Origin: an uncultured Aquimarina sp.
Lineage (GTDB): Bacteria > Bacteroidota > Bacteroidia > Flavobacteriales > Flavobacteriaceae
Reading direction: 5' to 3'
DNA length: 64,000 bases
Assembly: GCA_947489685.1 (NCBI GenBank)
Contig: CANLEM010000001.1
Coordinates: 992,001-1,056,000, forward strand
In this document: positions 48,931 to 58,576 of the stretch, piece after piece
Numbering within the stretch: the stretch's first letter is position 1
Layout of the letters: each line of letters begins with the position of its first letter
The notes under the pieces: generated by a model
What the model was told of the DNA's origin: nothing
The model's database searches: none
Seen by the model: only the letters and a program-made list of their open reading frames with translations
Translations under genes and position numbers: made by a program

Positions 48931-49647
48931 ATGTGTACAGTAACGTTAATTCCAACTCAAGAAAATAATTTTATTCTTACCTCTAATCGTGATGAGGCTA
49001 TTAATAGAAAAACATTACTTCCTGAGTTTTATCAAGTAAATAAAACAAGAATGCTTTTCCCCAAAGATGCAGTTGCAGGAGGAACTTGGATAGGGGTAAG
49101 TGATAAAAATACAATGATATGTTTGTTAAATGGAGGCTTTGAAATTCATGAAAGACTTACTTCTTATAGACAAAGTAGAGGTGTGGTTGTCAAGGATTTG
49201 TTAGAAGCTGATCATTTACAACAAGCTATCTTAGCATATGATTATACTGGTATAGAGCCTTTTACTATAGTTGCAGCAAATTGGCAATCTGATTTAGAGC
49301 TTTTTGAGCTGGTTTGGGATGGAGAGAAGAAACATTTTCGATCTTTGGAAAAAGAGACGTATATATGGTCTTCTTCTACGCTCTACAATCAAAAGATGAA
49401 AACTATTCGTAAAAAGTGGTTCGATACCTTTAAGAAAGAAAATATTCATACTCCAAATACATTGCTCGATTTTCATAAAAATGCGGGGATAGGAGATAAG
49501 GATGTTGATCTGCAGATCGATAGAGGGTTTTTAAAAACGAGAAGTATTACGCAAATCGTTAAAAATGAAGAAGAGCTATCTATGCGATATGAGAACTTAC
49601 AAAATAAAGAAGTAAGTACTGTTATTTTTGAAGCTATAACCGCGTGA
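48931..49647 (+). CDS. NRDE (TANGO2-like) family protein
   Basis: A 238-residue protein of the NRDE/TANGO2 family, named for the N-terminal motif seen here as SNRDE following MCTVTLIPTQENNFIL. The catalytic-type N-terminal cysteine C2 is preserved, and GGTWIGVSDKN is the second family motif; the fold is related to N-terminal nucleophile hydrolases. The biochemical role is not established (TANGO2 has been linked to haem or lipid trafficking). The next gene overlaps it by 4 bases, so the two are translationally coupled. Confidence 0.88.
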   Translation: MCTVTLIPTQENNFILTSNRDEAINRKTLLPEFYQVNKTRMLFPKDAVAGGTWIGVSDKNTMICLLNGGFEIHERLTSYRQSRGVVVKDLLEADHLQQAILAYDYTGIEPFTIVAANWQSDLELFELVWDGEKKHFRSLEKETYIWSSSTLYNQKMKTIRKKWFDTFKKENIHTPNTLLDFHKNAGIGDKDVDLQIDRGFLKTRSITQIVKNEEELSMRYENLQNKEVSTVIFEAITA

Positions 49648-50636
49648 ACTACACAGGTAAAATAATTTCGCTTGCCTTTCCTGATACCTTTGTTCGTTTT
49701 TCTGATGAGAAGAACGCTTCAAATCTATTACAATTATTTGGTTTGGGTAAAAATGGAATCATCAAAGCAGGACATGCAGCTTTTGTTCTTATCGAAAATA
49801 AAACAGGGATTGCAGAATATTATGATTTTGGCCGATATATTACGCCTCAAGGTAAAGGCAGGGTACGAAGCGCTATTACAGATGTTGAGTTAGAAATACC
49901 TTTTAAAGCTAAGTTTACAACAGATGGAGAGCTAGCAAATGTTGATGAGTTTTTATTGTGGTTAGAAAAGCACCCCGAAAAAACTCATGGTAGTGGTCGA
50001 TTAGTAGCCTCTGTTTGTGATTGTATTTTTTATGATAAGGCCAAGGCTTATGTTTTAGAGACACAAAATAAAGGTAGTATTCCTTATTCTACATTTAGAA
50101 AAGAAGGTAGTAATTGCTCGAGAATCGTTACCGATACGCTTTTAGAAAGTACAGATAATAGCAAAATAAGGATCCCATTATTGCGAAATAAAATGTTCAC
50201 TCCAAGCCCTTTGGGTAATGTTGAAAAATCACGTTTAGGTAATCCTATTTATCAAGTTGAAAAAGGAGAACTAATAGTATATCCAGGATCTGTTTTTAGA
50301 GAAAATCTGACAAATTATTTTGATAAGAAAATCCCTAAGATGATGAATAATCATGTTGTTAACCCTAAAGGATTTTTGAAGAATGCTCATTTTTTGGATG
50401 GGATAGGAAGCAGTGCTTATTTTGTTATGAATTCTTGTGATTTTGATGATGATTTGTACGAAATTATAAGGTATACAGAATGTGGAGAAAAAGATTTTAA
50501 AGGGTTGTTTTCTGCAAATAGTCGATTCGATATCACTAAAGAATTTTCTTTTGTCTATGACTCAAATTGTAAATATTGCCATGTAGAACAGGATGGGGAT
50601 ACTATACGATTCGATTTGGTTAAAAGAATAGTGTAA
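49644..50636 (+). CDS. Unknown protein with permuted NlpC/P60-like His and Cys motifs (DUF6695-like)
   Basis: A 330-residue protein starting at a GTG (49644) that overlaps the NRDE stop; there is no ATG near the beginning. The N-terminal third has KAGHAAFVLIENK...YYDFGRY, a His in a strand followed by an aromatic DFGRY, and GSNCSRIVTDTLL with a Cys at the start of a helix. This His-before-Cys order is that of permuted NlpC/P60 (LRAT/YaeF-like) thiol enzymes, so I suspect an amidase or acyltransferase. The family name DUF6695 is from memory. No signal peptide. Coupled to the NRDE gene. Confidence 0.7.
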   Translation: MNYTGKIISLAFPDTFVRFSDEKNASNLLQLFGLGKNGIIKAGHAAFVLIENKTGIAEYYDFGRYITPQGKGRVRSAITDVELEIPFKAKFTTDGELANVDEFLLWLEKHPEKTHGSGRLVASVCDCIFYDKAKAYVLETQNKGSIPYSTFRKEGSNCSRIVTDTLLESTDNSKIRIPLLRNKMFTPSPLGNVEKSRLGNPIYQVEKGELIVYPGSVFRENLTNYFDKKIPKMMNNHVVNPKGFLKNAHFLDGIGSSAYFVMNSCDFDDDLYEIIRYTECGEKDFKGLFSANSRFDITKEFSFVYDSNCKYCHVEQDGDTIRFDLVKRIV

Positions 50637-50673
50637 CGCCAAAAAATGTAAATTAATAAAATGCGTTTTGCGA

Positions 50674-51060
50674 TCAATTAAGTGCAAATGGAGCACTTAG
50701 TTTAAAGCCAGGAATTAACACTTTGAATTTTTTAGTAGATGTAAAATTAACCATATTATAGTGCCCTTTCATGGCTCCAAATGGAGAGCTAAGAAGGCAT
50801 CCGCTATTATATGTATGCGACTCTCCTGGTTTTAGAACTGGCTTTTTGCCTATTACACCTTCTCCTTCTACAATTTCTGTACTATTTAATGCATCTTTTA
50901 TTTCCCAAAAACGTGAAGTGAGTTGTACAGAATCTTTACTTTGATTCTCTATAGTGATACGATAACCAAAGGCAAAATGAATCTTGTAGTTCTTATAGAA
51001 CGTACCTTCAAAGGTGGTGTCCACCGAAATTTTTATACCTCTTGTTATTTGTTGAACCAT
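50674..51060 (-). CDS. apaG: ApaG family protein
   Basis: A 128-residue beta-sandwich protein of the ApaG (DUF525) family, linked in enterobacteria to cobalt/magnesium resistance; function elsewhere is uncertain. The core VSVDTTFEG, FAFGYRITIENQS, QLTSRFWEI, GEGVIGKKPVLKPGESHTY and GCLLSSPFGAMKGHY is intact. The upstream DUF3667 gene ends 1 base before its ATG, so they form an operon. Confidence 0.95.
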   Translation of the reverse strand: MVQQITRGIKISVDTTFEGTFYKNYKIHFAFGYRITIENQSKDSVQLTSRFWEIKDALNSTEIVEGEGVIGKKPVLKPGESHTYNSGCLLSSPFGAMKGHYNMVNFTSTKKFKVLIPGFKLSAPFALN

Positions 51061-51061
51061 T

Positions 51062-52213
51062 CTAAAAAATAAAAATTGATCCTGCTATTGTAATGGCTGA
51101 GCCAATACCTGCTAAGATAAAAAATAAAACATTCAATAATAGAAATTTAACAATAGTTTTACCTCTTCCTTGAGCATAAAATTTACGCATCGCTTTGTAT
51201 AGGTAAAAGAGAAATATCATTATGGCAATACCCGAAGCTGTGTTGCTTTTTGTAATCTGATCAATTAATATGGATATTCCGATAAGTATAAAAAACATAG
51301 TTTGAGTATGGAAAGTAAATACCAAATGTTCCATATAGGTGTAAGGTCTGCGAACATATAGCAGCCAGATACTTAATGCGAAGAACGGAAGAAAGAAAAA
51401 TATGATAAAAGGCAACTTGTTAAATATAAATTCTAATAATTCGCGACCATAATTATCATTAATACTATTTGTTTTTATGGCTCTATGATAGATGTATTTA
51501 TTATACCTGTTTTTTTTGTGTTTTAATTCTGTTAGGGCACGAATAGCAGAAATCTCACCTGTTTTGTCATAATGATCATCATACATAGCCCATAGTTTTG
51601 TGCTTTTCTTAAAAAAACTCATGGTATCTATCTGTTCTTGAGAGTAGTAGGTTGCTTCTTCAGGTTTTTCATCTGTTTTGAATAAAGGAGATGTGTTTTC
51701 TATTTCTTCTAGATTCTTGGTAATTTCTTGTTTTTGTAATGCCGATAATCCTTTGTTTTGATTTATTTCTTCACTAACATGTTGTTTTAAAGAATCTACA
51801 TCAATGTTGTCTTTTATTTCATTAACTGCATTTTTTCCTTTAGAAATTCCATCCTCTACTCCTGTGCTAAAGCTATCAAAATCAATAAATAAGCCATTGA
51901 TAATAAAAAATATGATAGAAACACTAAGGTAAAACCGAAAGGGATTGGCATATTTGACTCTTATGCCTTCAATATAATCTTTAGAAATTTTTCCTGGACT
52001 AAATAATAAGGCAATTATAGTGTGCCTTAATCTAGAATCGTAGGAGAAAATACTGGCAAAAAACTCACCAAAAAAGTCTTTTAATGATAACTTTTTGGTG
52101 GTGTTAATTTGTCCGCAATTGTGGCAGTAGCGATCAATCATATCCAAAGGAACCCCACAATTAAGACATTCGTTTCCACGATATTTTTTTAAAAATCTCC
52201 CCTTATCTTTCAT
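51062..52213 (-). CDS. DUF3667 membrane protein with zinc ribbon
   Basis: A 383-residue protein. The N-terminus has a small zinc ribbon (CLNCGVPLDMIDRYCHNCGQ, two CxxC pairs) followed by DFFGEFFASIFSYDSRLRHT and the PGKISKDYIEGIRVKYANPFRFYL motif that defines DUF3667. After the first membrane helix comes a 130-residue charged extramembrane segment, then about four helices in the last 120 residues. The function is unknown. It is followed directly by apaG. Confidence 0.85.
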   Translation of the reverse strand: MKDKGRFLKKYRGNECLNCGVPLDMIDRYCHNCGQINTTKKLSLKDFFGEFFASIFSYDSRLRHTIIALLFSPGKISKDYIEGIRVKYANPFRFYLSVSIIFFIINGLFIDFDSFSTGVEDGISKGKNAVNEIKDNIDVDSLKQHVSEEINQNKGLSALQKQEITKNLEEIENTSPLFKTDEKPEEATYYSQEQIDTMSFFKKSTKLWAMYDDHYDKTGEISAIRALTELKHKKNRYNKYIYHRAIKTNSINDNYGRELLEFIFNKLPFIIFFFLPFFALSIWLLYVRRPYTYMEHLVFTFHTQTMFFILIGISILIDQITKSNTASGIAIMIFLFYLYKAMRKFYAQGRGKTIVKFLLLNVLFFILAGIGSAITIAGSIFIF

Positions 52214-52291
52214 GAATAGTTAGTTTGTCCCAAGTAGGTGACTAAAATAAAAGGAGTTTATTACAATGCCAAAAATGAATGCCTAAATATT

Positions 52292-53563
52292 CTAATTTGT
52301 AATAGTCGAAGAGTTCCCTATGCCTTTTCCGATAGCACGATCATATCGAGCGCCTGGAGCTCTGTAGTAGGGAATAACAATGTATTCGTTTTCGGTTTCA
52401 TCAAAATTACCACTAATAAATCCAGGATCAAGAGTTCCATCTTCTCTTAATAAAACGTACTTATAATTATAAAAACCTTGCTTAAATAATCTTGTTGCGT
52501 AATAAAAACCACTTTCTTTATCGTATTGCAATTTTGTAGAATCATCAAGAGCGTAGTTATTAAAATTCCCATAAATATGAAGTTCTCCATTTCCTACGGG
52601 CTCATAAGATTCTAATAAAAAATGCATAGATACATAGTCCGCTTCAACATTATTGTTGTCACTGGCGTTAAGATTTCTAATCACGAAATTGCCGTTAATG
52701 TCTGGATTATAAGTGTATTTCCTGTTTGCTCGAGTAATATTACGATGCAGATAATTGTGGTATATATCTTTTAGTTCAATCTTTGCTATACTGCCATAGG
52801 CAGCTCTTATATCTTTACTGTCAAATGATAAATATTCGTTTCCTCCCCAAAAACTAGATTCTTGATCATATTTGTATACCAATTTATTGGCTATTGTGAA
52901 TTGAGGAATAAGGTTGGTAATTGCTTGTTTAATGTCATTGTTTTGAATGACAAGAGTTTTTACAGTTTTTTTGGGGTTTCGAAGAATTTGACTTGGAGAG
53001 TTGATTTCAAATTGAATAGATTGCCTTGTGTCAATATATTTAAAATCTCTTGATCTTTTAGTGTATACCTTTACAGAGGTTAGCGGTTCGTAGATAATAA
53101 ATTTACGAGAAAACACAGTTTCATCGTCATCATTATATATTTCTAACATATAGTTCCCGCTTACTTTTAATCCTCTGGTATCTTCATTAGGGATACTTAA
53201 TGTATAATGACTATACATTTGTAAGGTGTTAAACGAGTTTTCGTAGTTTACGATTCTTATTTCGTCAAAACCATCCATGTACTCGTTTTTGTATAGAACC
53301 GATGGTGTCCAATCAAAATTGTAATGTGTGATTCTGTAATAGTAATCGGCTTCATCTCCATTAATATCATCAAATGTAATTTGTAGAGCTTCTCCTAATT
53401 TGATGATCGGAATTCCGGCAAATTCTGCATCTCCTGTAAATTGAATAGTTCTAATGTAATCAACGGCAGGGGTCTCATCAACAATAGGTTGGGCAATACT
53501 ACTGAGGTTGCTGTTTGTGAGTACAACGATTAATATTATGATTTGTTGAAGTGTTTTAGACAT
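52292..53563 (-). CDS. Type IX secretion system plug protein (formerly DUF5103)
   Basis: Periplasmic/outer-membrane-associated protein of 423 residues from the ATG at 53563 with a signal peptide (MSKTLQQIIILIVVLTNSNL pattern, cleavage near SIAQ); the longer frame uses a TTG. The arrangement IRTIQFTGDAEFAGIPIIKLGEALQITFDDI, YYYRITHYNFDWTPS and the C-terminal GNFNNYALDDSTKLQYD matches the T9SS plug family, which closes the SprA/Sov translocon when no cargo is engaged. It fits with PorT and the T9SS cargo proteins. No terminator was seen. Confidence 0.85.
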   Translation of the reverse strand: MSKTLQQIIILIVVLTNSNLSSIAQPIVDETPAVDYIRTIQFTGDAEFAGIPIIKLGEALQITFDDINGDEADYYYRITHYNFDWTPSVLYKNEYMDGFDEIRIVNYENSFNTLQMYSHYTLSIPNEDTRGLKVSGNYMLEIYNDDDETVFSRKFIIYEPLTSVKVYTKRSRDFKYIDTRQSIQFEINSPSQILRNPKKTVKTLVIQNNDIKQAITNLIPQFTIANKLVYKYDQESSFWGGNEYLSFDSKDIRAAYGSIAKIELKDIYHNYLHRNITRANRKYTYNPDINGNFVIRNLNASDNNNVEADYVSMHFLLESYEPVGNGELHIYGNFNNYALDDSTKLQYDKESGFYYATRLFKQGFYNYKYVLLREDGTLDPGFISGNFDETENEYIVIPYYRAPGARYDRAIGKGIGNSSTITN

Positions 53564-53685
53564 TATTGAGGATGTTGTGGGTATAAATATAAACAAAATA
53601 CGTGCCTAAATGTTAAAGAGGCTTTCTTTCTGGCGAAAACCTTTATTTAGAAACATTATAAATAAAATCTTATAACACAACCTGC

Positions 53686-53716
53686 TTTCACTTACGTGTT
53701 TTAATTAGTAAATTTG
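53686..53716 (+). promoter_or_regulatory. Promoter of the nqr operon
   Basis: TTTC at 53686-53689 (one change from the -33 consensus TTTG), an exact 19-base spacer, then TAAATTTG at 53709-53716, which matches TAnnTTTG. It lies 36 bases before the nqrA ATG and is the best full promoter match in the window. Confidence 0.65.
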
Positions 53717-53752
53717 CACGATTTTTTTAGTTAATTAACATAGACTACAAAT

Positions 53753-55108
53753 ATGTCAAAAGACATTCGTATCAGAAAGGGCTTAGACATTAAGCTTGTT
53801 GGTGAAGCAGAGAAGAAAACTTCAAAAGCTACCAGAAGCAATGTTTACGCAATTAAGCCTGACGATTTTCACGGTATTGTACCAAAAGTTATTGCAAAAC
53901 AGGGTACAGAAGTTAAAGCCGGCGAACCACTTTTTCACTCTAAAACTAATGAAAAAATACTTTTTCCATCTCCGGTAAGTGGAGAAATAGTGGAAATAGT
54001 GCGTGGAGCCAAAAGAAAGATTTTAGCCTTTAAGATTCTTGGAGATAAAGAGCAGAAGTTTGCCGATTTTGGAACTAAAGACGTAAGTGCCATGAGTGGT
54101 GATGAGGTAAAAGCTCACCTATTAGCATCTGGTTGCTGGCCATTCATTAAACAACGTCCTTATGATGTGATTGCAAATCCCGATGTTGCTCCAAAAGCAA
54201 TATTTATTTCTGGATATGCAACCGCGCCCTTGGCTGCAGATTATGACTATATCCTAGAGGGTAAAGAATCAGAACTTCAAGTAGCTATAGACGCACTAGG
54301 CAAGTTAACAGACGGACAAGTTCATGTTTCTGTTGGTAAAAAGGGAAATTCTCCTCTTGCTAAACTCAATAATGTAACATTACATAATGTTTCTGGGCCG
54401 CACCCGGCAGGAAATGCTAGTGTTCAAATAGCAAAAGTAGACCCTATTAATAAAGGAGAAGTTGTTTGGGTAGTAAATCCGCAAGATCTTATTATTATTG
54501 GAGAACTATTGCTTACAGGGAAATTTAATGCCGAAAGAAATGTGGCATTAGTAGGTTCTTCAGTCAAAAACCCACAATATTACACTACCAAAATAGGAGC
54601 TCAAGTATCTTCAGTGGTATACGATTCTGGAGTAAATGATGAAGGAAATATACGAGTGATTAGTGGTGACGTATTAACCGGAGAGAATGTAAAGCCTGAT
54701 GGGCATTTAGGATATTACCATAGTAGTATTTCTGTGATTCCTGAAGGAGATGATTATGAGTTTTTTGGATGGAACAAGCCTATTTTTAATAAAATATCAC
54801 CATCAAGAGCACTTACGTTTTCTTGGTTATTTCCTAATAAAAAATATAGCCTCAATACCAATACAAATGGGGAGCACAGAGCTTTTGTGGTTACAGGAAA
54901 CTATGAGAGTGTATTTCCTTTTGATATTTACCCATTACAATTGCTTAAAGCATGTGCGGTAAACGATTTGGATGCTATGGAGCAGTTGGGAATGTATGAA
55001 ATTGCTCCCGAAGATTTTGCCCTTACAGAATTTATATGTGTGTCTAAACAACCACATCAACAAATTATACGAGAAGGGTTAGACTTAATGTTAAAAGAAA
55101 TAGGATAG
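53753..55108 (+). CDS. nqrA: Na+-translocating NADH:quinone reductase subunit A
   Basis: Peripheral subunit of the Na+-NQR complex, 451 residues, with the RIRKGLDIKLVGEAE start, the lipoyl-like GTEVKAGEPLFHSK segment and the SGPHPAGNASVQI motif of the family. It has no cofactor motif and helps with quinone binding. First gene of nqrABCDEF, behind a good promoter; nqrB follows 4 bases after its stop. Confidence 0.96.
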   Translation: MSKDIRIRKGLDIKLVGEAEKKTSKATRSNVYAIKPDDFHGIVPKVIAKQGTEVKAGEPLFHSKTNEKILFPSPVSGEIVEIVRGAKRKILAFKILGDKEQKFADFGTKDVSAMSGDEVKAHLLASGCWPFIKQRPYDVIANPDVAPKAIFISGYATAPLAADYDYILEGKESELQVAIDALGKLTDGQVHVSVGKKGNSPLAKLNNVTLHNVSGPHPAGNASVQIAKVDPINKGEVVWVVNPQDLIIIGELLLTGKFNAERNVALVGSSVKNPQYYTTKIGAQVSSVVYDSGVNDEGNIRVISGDVLTGENVKPDGHLGYYHSSISVIPEGDDYEFFGWNKPIFNKISPSRALTFSWLFPNKKYSLNTNTNGEHRAFVVTGNYESVFPFDIYPLQLLKACAVNDLDAMEQLGMYEIAPEDFALTEFICVSKQPHQQIIREGLDLMLKEIG

Positions 55109-55112
55109 TGCT

Positions 55113-56339
55113 ATGGGATTAAAAGATAAATTACATAAACTAAAACTTAAGTATAAAGGTAAAAAGATGGCCCCTGCCTTTAACGCCATCCATACATTTT
55201 TGTATTTACCTAACGAAACAACACATTCTGGTGCTCATGTTCGAGGAGCAGATGATCTAAAACGTACGATGAATACAGTAATCATGGCATTATTGCCATG
55301 TTTAATATTCGGTATGTTTAATGCAGGATATCAACATAATCTTGCAGAAGGAGAAATAGAAGCCGTTGCCAATGGTTTTTTTAGTGCTGGATTCTGGACT
55401 TTGGATAATCTTACTATTGGATTATGGAAAGTATTACCACTAGTGATCATCTCATATGGAGTTGGACTTGGTGTTGAATTTTTATTCGCAGTAATCAAAG
55501 GACACGAAGTAGAAGAAGGATATCTGGTTACAGGGATGTTAGTTCCTCTTATTGTACCTATCGATACGCCACTATGGATGCTGGCTGTAGCGGTAATTTT
55601 TGGAGTAGTAATTGGTAAAGAAGTTTTTGGAGGAACAGGGATGAATATCCTTAATCCTGCATTAACCATTAGAGCATTCTTGTTCTTTGCATATCCTACT
55701 TGGATGTCTGGAGATAAAGTATGGGTTCATGGTGCAGTAGAAAGAGCTAATGAAATTGCAGATGGAGCAAAATTGGATGCCATATCAGGAGAAACAGTAT
55801 TAGGAGCTTTGGCTCAAGGAAAAGAACTTTCATTTTCAGTTTCTGATATGTTCTTAGGATTTATACCCGGTTCTGTTGGTGAAACCTCGGCTTTATTGAT
55901 TCTATTAGGAGGATTGTTTTTGATCTTTACCAAAATAGGAAGCTGGAGAATTATGTTAAGCGCTACTCTTGGAGCATTAGCAATGGGATTAATCTTTAAC
56001 GGTGTAGTTAGTGCAGAATGGATTAGCTCAGGAAGCAAGTTCTATAGTTTAATGAGTACAGAGTTTTGGCATCATTTAATTATTGGTGGTTTTGCATTTG
56101 GAGTAGTGTTTATGGCTACAGATCCAGTAACGGCATCGCAGACCAATAAAGGAAAATGGATTTACGGTTTCTTTATAGGATTTATCTCAATATTGATCAG
56201 AGTATTTAACCCTGCATATCCAGAAGGAGTAATGCTGGCCATTTTGTTAATGAATGTATTTGCTCCTACTATTGATCATTATGTGGTTCAAGGAAATATC
56301 AAGAAAAGAATGAAACGTCTAAAATTAAAAACTGCTTAG
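55113..56339 (+). CDS. nqrB: Na+-translocating NADH:quinone reductase subunit B
   Basis: Membrane subunit of 408 residues with about ten helices; it carries riboflavin and a covalent FMN and forms part of the sodium path. HSGAHVRGADDLKRTMN and FGGTGMNILNPALTIRAFLF are family motifs. The FMN attachment site is DAISGETVLG with T228; most NqrB proteins have SGAT, so the residue before the threonine is Glu instead of Ala. Needs ApbE for flavinylation. Confidence 0.96.
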   Translation: MGLKDKLHKLKLKYKGKKMAPAFNAIHTFLYLPNETTHSGAHVRGADDLKRTMNTVIMALLPCLIFGMFNAGYQHNLAEGEIEAVANGFFSAGFWTLDNLTIGLWKVLPLVIISYGVGLGVEFLFAVIKGHEVEEGYLVTGMLVPLIVPIDTPLWMLAVAVIFGVVIGKEVFGGTGMNILNPALTIRAFLFFAYPTWMSGDKVWVHGAVERANEIADGAKLDAISGETVLGALAQGKELSFSVSDMFLGFIPGSVGETSALLILLGGLFLIFTKIGSWRIMLSATLGALAMGLIFNGVVSAEWISSGSKFYSLMSTEFWHHLIIGGFAFGVVFMATDPVTASQTNKGKWIYGFFIGFISILIRVFNPAYPEGVMLAILLMNVFAPTIDHYVVQGNIKKRMKRLKLKTA

Positions 56340-56341
56340 TA

Positions 56342-57100
56342 ATGGCGATTAATACAGATAAAAATTCATATACAATTATTTTTGCCATAGCAATGGTAAT
56401 TGTAGTAGGTACCTTGTTGGCAGGTATATCTTCGGTTCTAAAACCTAACATTACCGCCAATAAAATAACAGAAAAGCAACAAAATATATTGTTTGCCATG
56501 GGTATTTCGGATAGCGAGGACCCTAACGAGTTTGTACCCGCTGAGAAAGCTCAAGAGTTATTTGATAAATATGTTGGTGATGATAATCAATATATAATAA
56601 CAGGAAGTACTGCTACGCAAACTACAGATGCATTTGCTATAGAAGTTAAGAAAGAAAATGATAAAGTAAAACAAGATCCTAACTATCAAAGAAAACTACC
56701 TCTTTTTATAGGTAAAAAAGATGGAGAAGAATTCTATGTAGTACCCATGAGAGGTAATGGCCTTTGGGATGCGATCTGGGGATACGTTTCTTTGGATAAA
56801 GAATTTAAAACGGTTAAAGGAGCATTTTTTGATCATAAAGGAGAAACTCCAGGATTAGGAGCCAATATCAAAGAAGCTTATTTTAGAGATGATTTTATAG
56901 GAGAAAGCATTTTAGATGCTTCAGGAAACTATAAAGGAATTACTGTAAAGAAAGGTAATGCAGATCCAAAGAATGTTGACAAAACTGATAATGAAGTAGA
57001 TGCAATGGCCGGAGCAACAATTACCGGAGATGGTGTTACAGCAATGGTAAAGAAGGGGATAAAGATGTATCAACCTTATTTCGAAACTTTAAAAAAATAA
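56342..57100 (+). CDS. nqrC: Na+-translocating NADH:quinone reductase subunit C
   Basis: Subunit of 252 residues with one N-terminal membrane helix (about 12-34) and a periplasmic FMN-binding domain. The covalent FMN is attached to T226 in DAMAGATITGDG, a canonical motif. GLGANIKEAYFRDDF and RGNGLWDAIWGYVSL are family signatures. The ATG follows nqrB by 2 bases. Confidence 0.96.
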   Translation: MAINTDKNSYTIIFAIAMVIVVGTLLAGISSVLKPNITANKITEKQQNILFAMGISDSEDPNEFVPAEKAQELFDKYVGDDNQYIITGSTATQTTDAFAIEVKKENDKVKQDPNYQRKLPLFIGKKDGEEFYVVPMRGNGLWDAIWGYVSLDKEFKTVKGAFFDHKGETPGLGANIKEAYFRDDFIGESILDASGNYKGITVKKGNADPKNVDKTDNEVDAMAGATITGDGVTAMVKKGIKMYQPYFETLKK

Positions 57101-57103
57101 CAA

Positions 57104-57796
57104 ATGGCTGAAGTAACAGAAGAAAAAGTTAAAGTAAAAGAGCCTAAAGAACCTTTGTTTTCGAAGAAAAACAAGAAATTACTAACAGATCCTCTAGCCG
57201 ATAATAATCCGATTACCATACAGGTATTAGGTATTTGTTCTGCATTGGCAATTACAGCTCAGTTAAAGCCGTCAATTGTTATGGCAATTTCAGTAATTTT
57301 TGTACTAGGGATTGGTAATGTGGTGATCTCTTTGATGAGAAACATCATACCTTCTAAAATTAGAATTATCGTACAATTAGTAGTAGTAGCTGCTTTAGTA
57401 ATTGTAGTAGATCAGGTGCTTAAAGCATTTGCTTATACATTGAGTAAAGAACTTTCGGTATTTATTGGTCTAATTATAACCAACTGTATTATTATGGGAC
57501 GTTTTGAAGCATTTGCTTTAGGTAATGGCCCATGGAAATCATTCTTAGATGGTATCGGTAACGCTGCTGGATATGGTGTTTTATTGATCATTGTGGCTTT
57601 CTTTAGAGAACTATTAGGATCAGGAACATTATTTGGAATTAAAGTATTGGGAGATCCAATCGAGAAAACTGGATTGTATGCGTACGGATATGAAAATAAT
57701 GGTTTTATGGTATTAGCACCAATGGCTTTGATTACTGTTGGGATTATTATCTGGATTCAGAGAAGTAGAAATAAAGCACTAATCGAAGATCACTAG
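57104..57796 (+). CDS. nqrD: Na+-translocating NADH:quinone reductase subunit D
   Basis: Integral membrane subunit of 230 residues with six helices; it forms with NqrE the inner ring that binds an intramembrane iron centre. The conserved half-channel motif [21 protein letters not shown] contains the cysteine ligand. A hydrophilic 35-residue N-terminal tail precedes the first helix. Confidence 0.96.
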   Translation: MAEVTEEKVKVKEPKEPLFSKKNKKLLTDPLADNNPITIQVLGICSALAITAQLKPSIVMAISVIFVLGIGNVVISLMRNIIPSKIRIIVQLVVVAALVIVVDQVLKAFAYTLSKELSVFIGLIITNCIIMGRFEAFALGNGPWKSFLDGIGNAAGYGVLLIIVAFFRELLGSGTLFGIKVLGDPIEKTGLYAYGYENNGFMVLAPMALITVGIIIWIQRSRNKALIEDH

Positions 57797-57858
57797 AAAA
57801 GTTCACAGTTTTGAGTTGAAAGTGTATATTTTCAACCAAGACTAAAAACGTATAAAAA

Positions 57859-58575
57859 ATGGAATATTTAGAATTATTTTTAAAATCAATCTTTATAGAT
57901 AACATGGTATTCGCATTCTTTTTAGGGATGTGTTCATACCTTGCTGTATCTAAAAAGGTGTCGACAGCTGTTGGTCTTGGAGCGGCAGTTATATTCGTTT
58001 TGGCAATTACAGTACCGTTAAACTTTTTGTTAGACAAATATATCTTACGAGAAGGAGCTTTGGTATGGTTAGGACCAGAATATGCTGATTATGATTTGAG
58101 TTTCTTAACATTTATTTTATTTATTGCTACCATTGCAACAATGGTACAATTGGTTGAGATAATTGTAGAGAAGTTTTCTCCTTCATTATATAACTCATTA
58201 GGTATTTTCTTACCGTTAATAGCAGTAAACTGTGCAATCCTAGGAGGGTCATTGTTTATGCAACAGAAAGAATTCGCTACCATTTCTCATGCTGCAGTAT
58301 ATGGTATTGGTTCAGGAATCGGATGGTTCTTGGCAATTCTTGCAATTGCGGCTATTAGAGAAAAAATACGATACTCTAATGTACCAGCTCCATTAAGAGG
58401 TTTAGGAATAACATTTATTCTTACAGGATTAATGGCTATTGGTTTTATGAGTTTTGGAGGTATGCTGACCGGTGGTGATGAGGAAGAGAGTAAAGAACCT
58501 AAAGCGGTTCAAGTTGAAAAAGAAGAGACTACAAAAGAAGTAGCCGAAAATACTAACGTTACAATACTTAAATAA
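57859..58575 (+). CDS. nqrE: Na+-translocating NADH:quinone reductase subunit E
   Basis: Membrane partner of NqrD, 238 residues, six helices. It has the matching cysteine motifs ([15 protein letters not shown] and [12 protein letters not shown]) that complete the iron site. It extends about 35 residues past the usual end as a charged Glu/Lys tail ([19 protein letters not shown]). The 62-base gap after nqrD holds no gene. Confidence 0.96.
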   Translation: MEYLELFLKSIFIDNMVFAFFLGMCSYLAVSKKVSTAVGLGAAVIFVLAITVPLNFLLDKYILREGALVWLGPEYADYDLSFLTFILFIATIATMVQLVEIIVEKFSPSLYNSLGIFLPLIAVNCAILGGSLFMQQKEFATISHAAVYGIGSGIGWFLAILAIAAIREKIRYSNVPAPLRGLGITFILTGLMAIGFMSFGGMLTGGDEEESKEPKAVQVEKEETTKEVAENTNVTILK

Positions 58576-58576
58576 C

